Positions 24,001-27,000 of a stretch of 64,000 nt of DNA are shown piece after piece. The stretch comes from a virus. Below the pieces are notes generated by a model. The model saw only the letters and a program-made list of their open reading frames with translations, was not told the origin of the DNA and ran no database searches. The first letter of the stretch is position 1. Each line of letters opens with the position of its first letter. The stretch covers positions 1-64,000 of the IMG/VR virus record IMGVR_UViG_3300030104_002385. One strand, written 5' to 3'. The position numbers and the translations under genes are program-made.

Positions 24001-27000
24001 AGATCATGCATATCCTAGAACTGGATTTGATCGTGCAAGTGGTGGATGGTTCGCTGTTGCTGGTGCAGCAACTGATACTTTTGATATTAATGTCGGTGTA
24101 TCTTCAGATACATCCACTCATGTATTCAAATCTGCTACAACTAAAGGTCTTCGCAAACAAAGTGGTGTAATTACGGTTAATGTTGGTGCATCTCCAATTA
24201 AGGGATATGATGTTTCTAACGCTGTATTCACTCCTTCCACTGGTGTTTTAGTTCTAACCATTGGTGAGCATAGTCTTACATCTGGCACATCTCTCAAGAT
24301 TGCTAATAATTCACTCGTATTCCGTTGTGATGCTGATGGTCAAGCTTCTGATCACTCTTATCCTCGTGCAAATGGTCAAAGTGGTGCAACTGCTGATGAT
24401 CCAGCATATAATGATGCTGTAGAAATTGTTTCTGTAACTTCTAATACAGTTACACTTAACGTTGGTACATCTTCTAACACCACTACTCATGCATTCCAAA
24501 GCACTAATAATACTTACACTGCAAGTACTGCTGCTTATAATCCAACTACAGGTGTAATGACTATTACATCTAATGGTCATGGAATGATTAATGGTGAGCA
24601 TATCAAGATTGCTGATAATTCATTAACATTCACATGTGCTCAAGATAGTAATGCTACTAATCATTCATATCCACGCCCAACTGATCCTGTATCTAATAGA
24701 TGGTTAACAATTTCTAATGTACAAACTAATACATTTGATGTTCAGGTTCTAGATCAAGTTCCATCAACAAACTTAACTGCACATACATTCGTATCTGCTA
24801 CTGCAAATGGTATTACTAGAGCAGTATTGAGTACTGGTGGTGCTTATACTCATACATTTGTAACTGCTGCTTCAAATGCTGTTTCTTATACACCACAATC
24901 AACACATACTTTCGTAAGTGCAGATCCTGGTTCTATTAAGAAGATATCAACAACACATACATTTGTTTCTAGTATTACTAATTCCATTAAACTTCTTAAC
25001 CATAATACTGCTGATTGCACTGATGTTCAAACAAACATTGAGAACTTAATTAATATCTTAACTGATACACTCAATGCTGCTAATTTAGCAACTCCTGTAG
25101 ATCATCTAGGTGCTGTAACTAGGTCTAAACCAGACTATGAATTCCTTGGTGGTAAAGTAGGAACATACTATGAAGTTCCATTCCCAGTTTCTTATCATAA
25201 TAGTACAGATGATCAGATCTACGCTAATCAGATTGATCTTGATACACAGTATAGGTTCCGTGATGCTGCAAACTTAATACGTGTTAACCTCGGTCCTATT
25301 ATTGATAAGGCATCTGCTGATATGCTCAGTAGATATCCAGATCTTGCTTTGGATATGCCTAGAAATGCTAATGGTACATCTACTGATGGTACTCTCAGGT
25401 GTAAGACAGACTTGATACTTATTGCTGAAGAAATAATCAAAGATATTGAAGATGGTGGTAACCTCAACTCTGTTAATGTTGCTAAACAGTATCTCGGAAC
25501 AAATGATGTTCTCGTACATATTAGATTACAAGTATTCCAATCTGCATATGCTCATGAACGTCTAGGTTTCTATATGAAACAGGCAATCATTGGTAACTTA
25601 AGTGGTACAAATACAGATAAGATTATTGTTGGTGACTGGGATATCACTCAAGATCCTACTACAGGAACATTTACTCCTACTGGAGCAACTTATGATTATA
25701 CAACTGGTGATTTAGTTCTAACAATTGGATCTCATACTCTTGCAGTTGGTAGAATGATCCAACTTGCTGAGAACGGACTTACATTCTCATGTAACACAGG
25801 ATCTGGTGCTGTTAATAAAACATATCCTAGATCAATAGGTGCAAATACAGCAACTGGTGCAGACTATGCATACAATACCAATCTTGCAATTACTTCAAAA
25901 ACAGCAACAACAATTACTGTTAATGTAAATGGTGGTCAAGGTCCTATCAGTAATGCTAATACACATACATTTGTATCTGCCACAACTAATTCTGTCATAG
26001 TTCCTGGTGATTGTGCTAATGTTCAAGATGCAATTGATACTTTAGTTAATACAATTAATGATATTATTGCTCCTACAGAAGAAGCATTCGGTGTTGCTGC
26101 TGATAGACTTTACTTCAACAGAGATTACATTGCTGAAGAGATAACAAATAGAGTTACTGCAGAATTTACATATACTTTAAATGGTATAAACTATTCAGCA
26201 TTCACTTATCCTGGTGCTACTGGTGAAGCAACTTGCCGAAGAGATCTCAAACTAATCATTGTTAGTATGATATCTGATTTACAAACAGGTGGAAATAATA
26301 GTACAGTTGCTGCTATTGAAAAATATTTAACTTCTACATTATCAATCAGTTATGTTGAGAAAGAATTACTACCAACTCTATATGCTATAGAGCAGTTGAA
26401 AGAACTTGGTGATTATGCTATTAGAAATAGATTATTCAACGTTGGACATACAACAGTTGGTGATCAATATGCTGCACAGTTCACATCTCAATCTGCATTC
26501 CAAGATTCATTTAATCCACCAAATATCCTTCATGTTACAACAAGATTTAACGAACTTGTAGATTTTGCTCTTAATATTCTTGCTCCTAGCAGAAAAACTG
26601 GTAGAGGTGCTGCGAAGAATATTCTTTATAATAGAAACTATTATAAGCAAGAAATTACAAACCTTGTAAATTCTCAGTTTGGTTCTGGAACATGGACTTA
26701 TGATACATTCTTAGATGAAGTTGTTGACGATTTAGTTCATGACACTATCGTAACCAACACATTAGATAATCAGTTAGGTCGTTCAATTACAATTGAAAAT
26801 GTTATAGGTGTATTTGTTAAGGGTGAAACGGTTCGCTCTAATAATAATGGAACTGCTATAGTCCTTGAGTTTGTTGCTGATACAAACTTATTAATTGTAG
26901 GAACCTTCACTGGCAGTATGTGGAAAGGTGTAGATCTCATTGAAGGATCAGTTTCTGGTGCTGTTGCTGATATTAGCGTTGGTGGAGTTAGTGATGATTA

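Noticed and set aside
18950-25995. Repeat array considered as CRISPR or a non-coding DNA repeat
   Set aside because: The repetition is at the protein level inside one frame; units vary in DNA, have no fixed palindromic repeat or unique spacers, and no cas genes are present.
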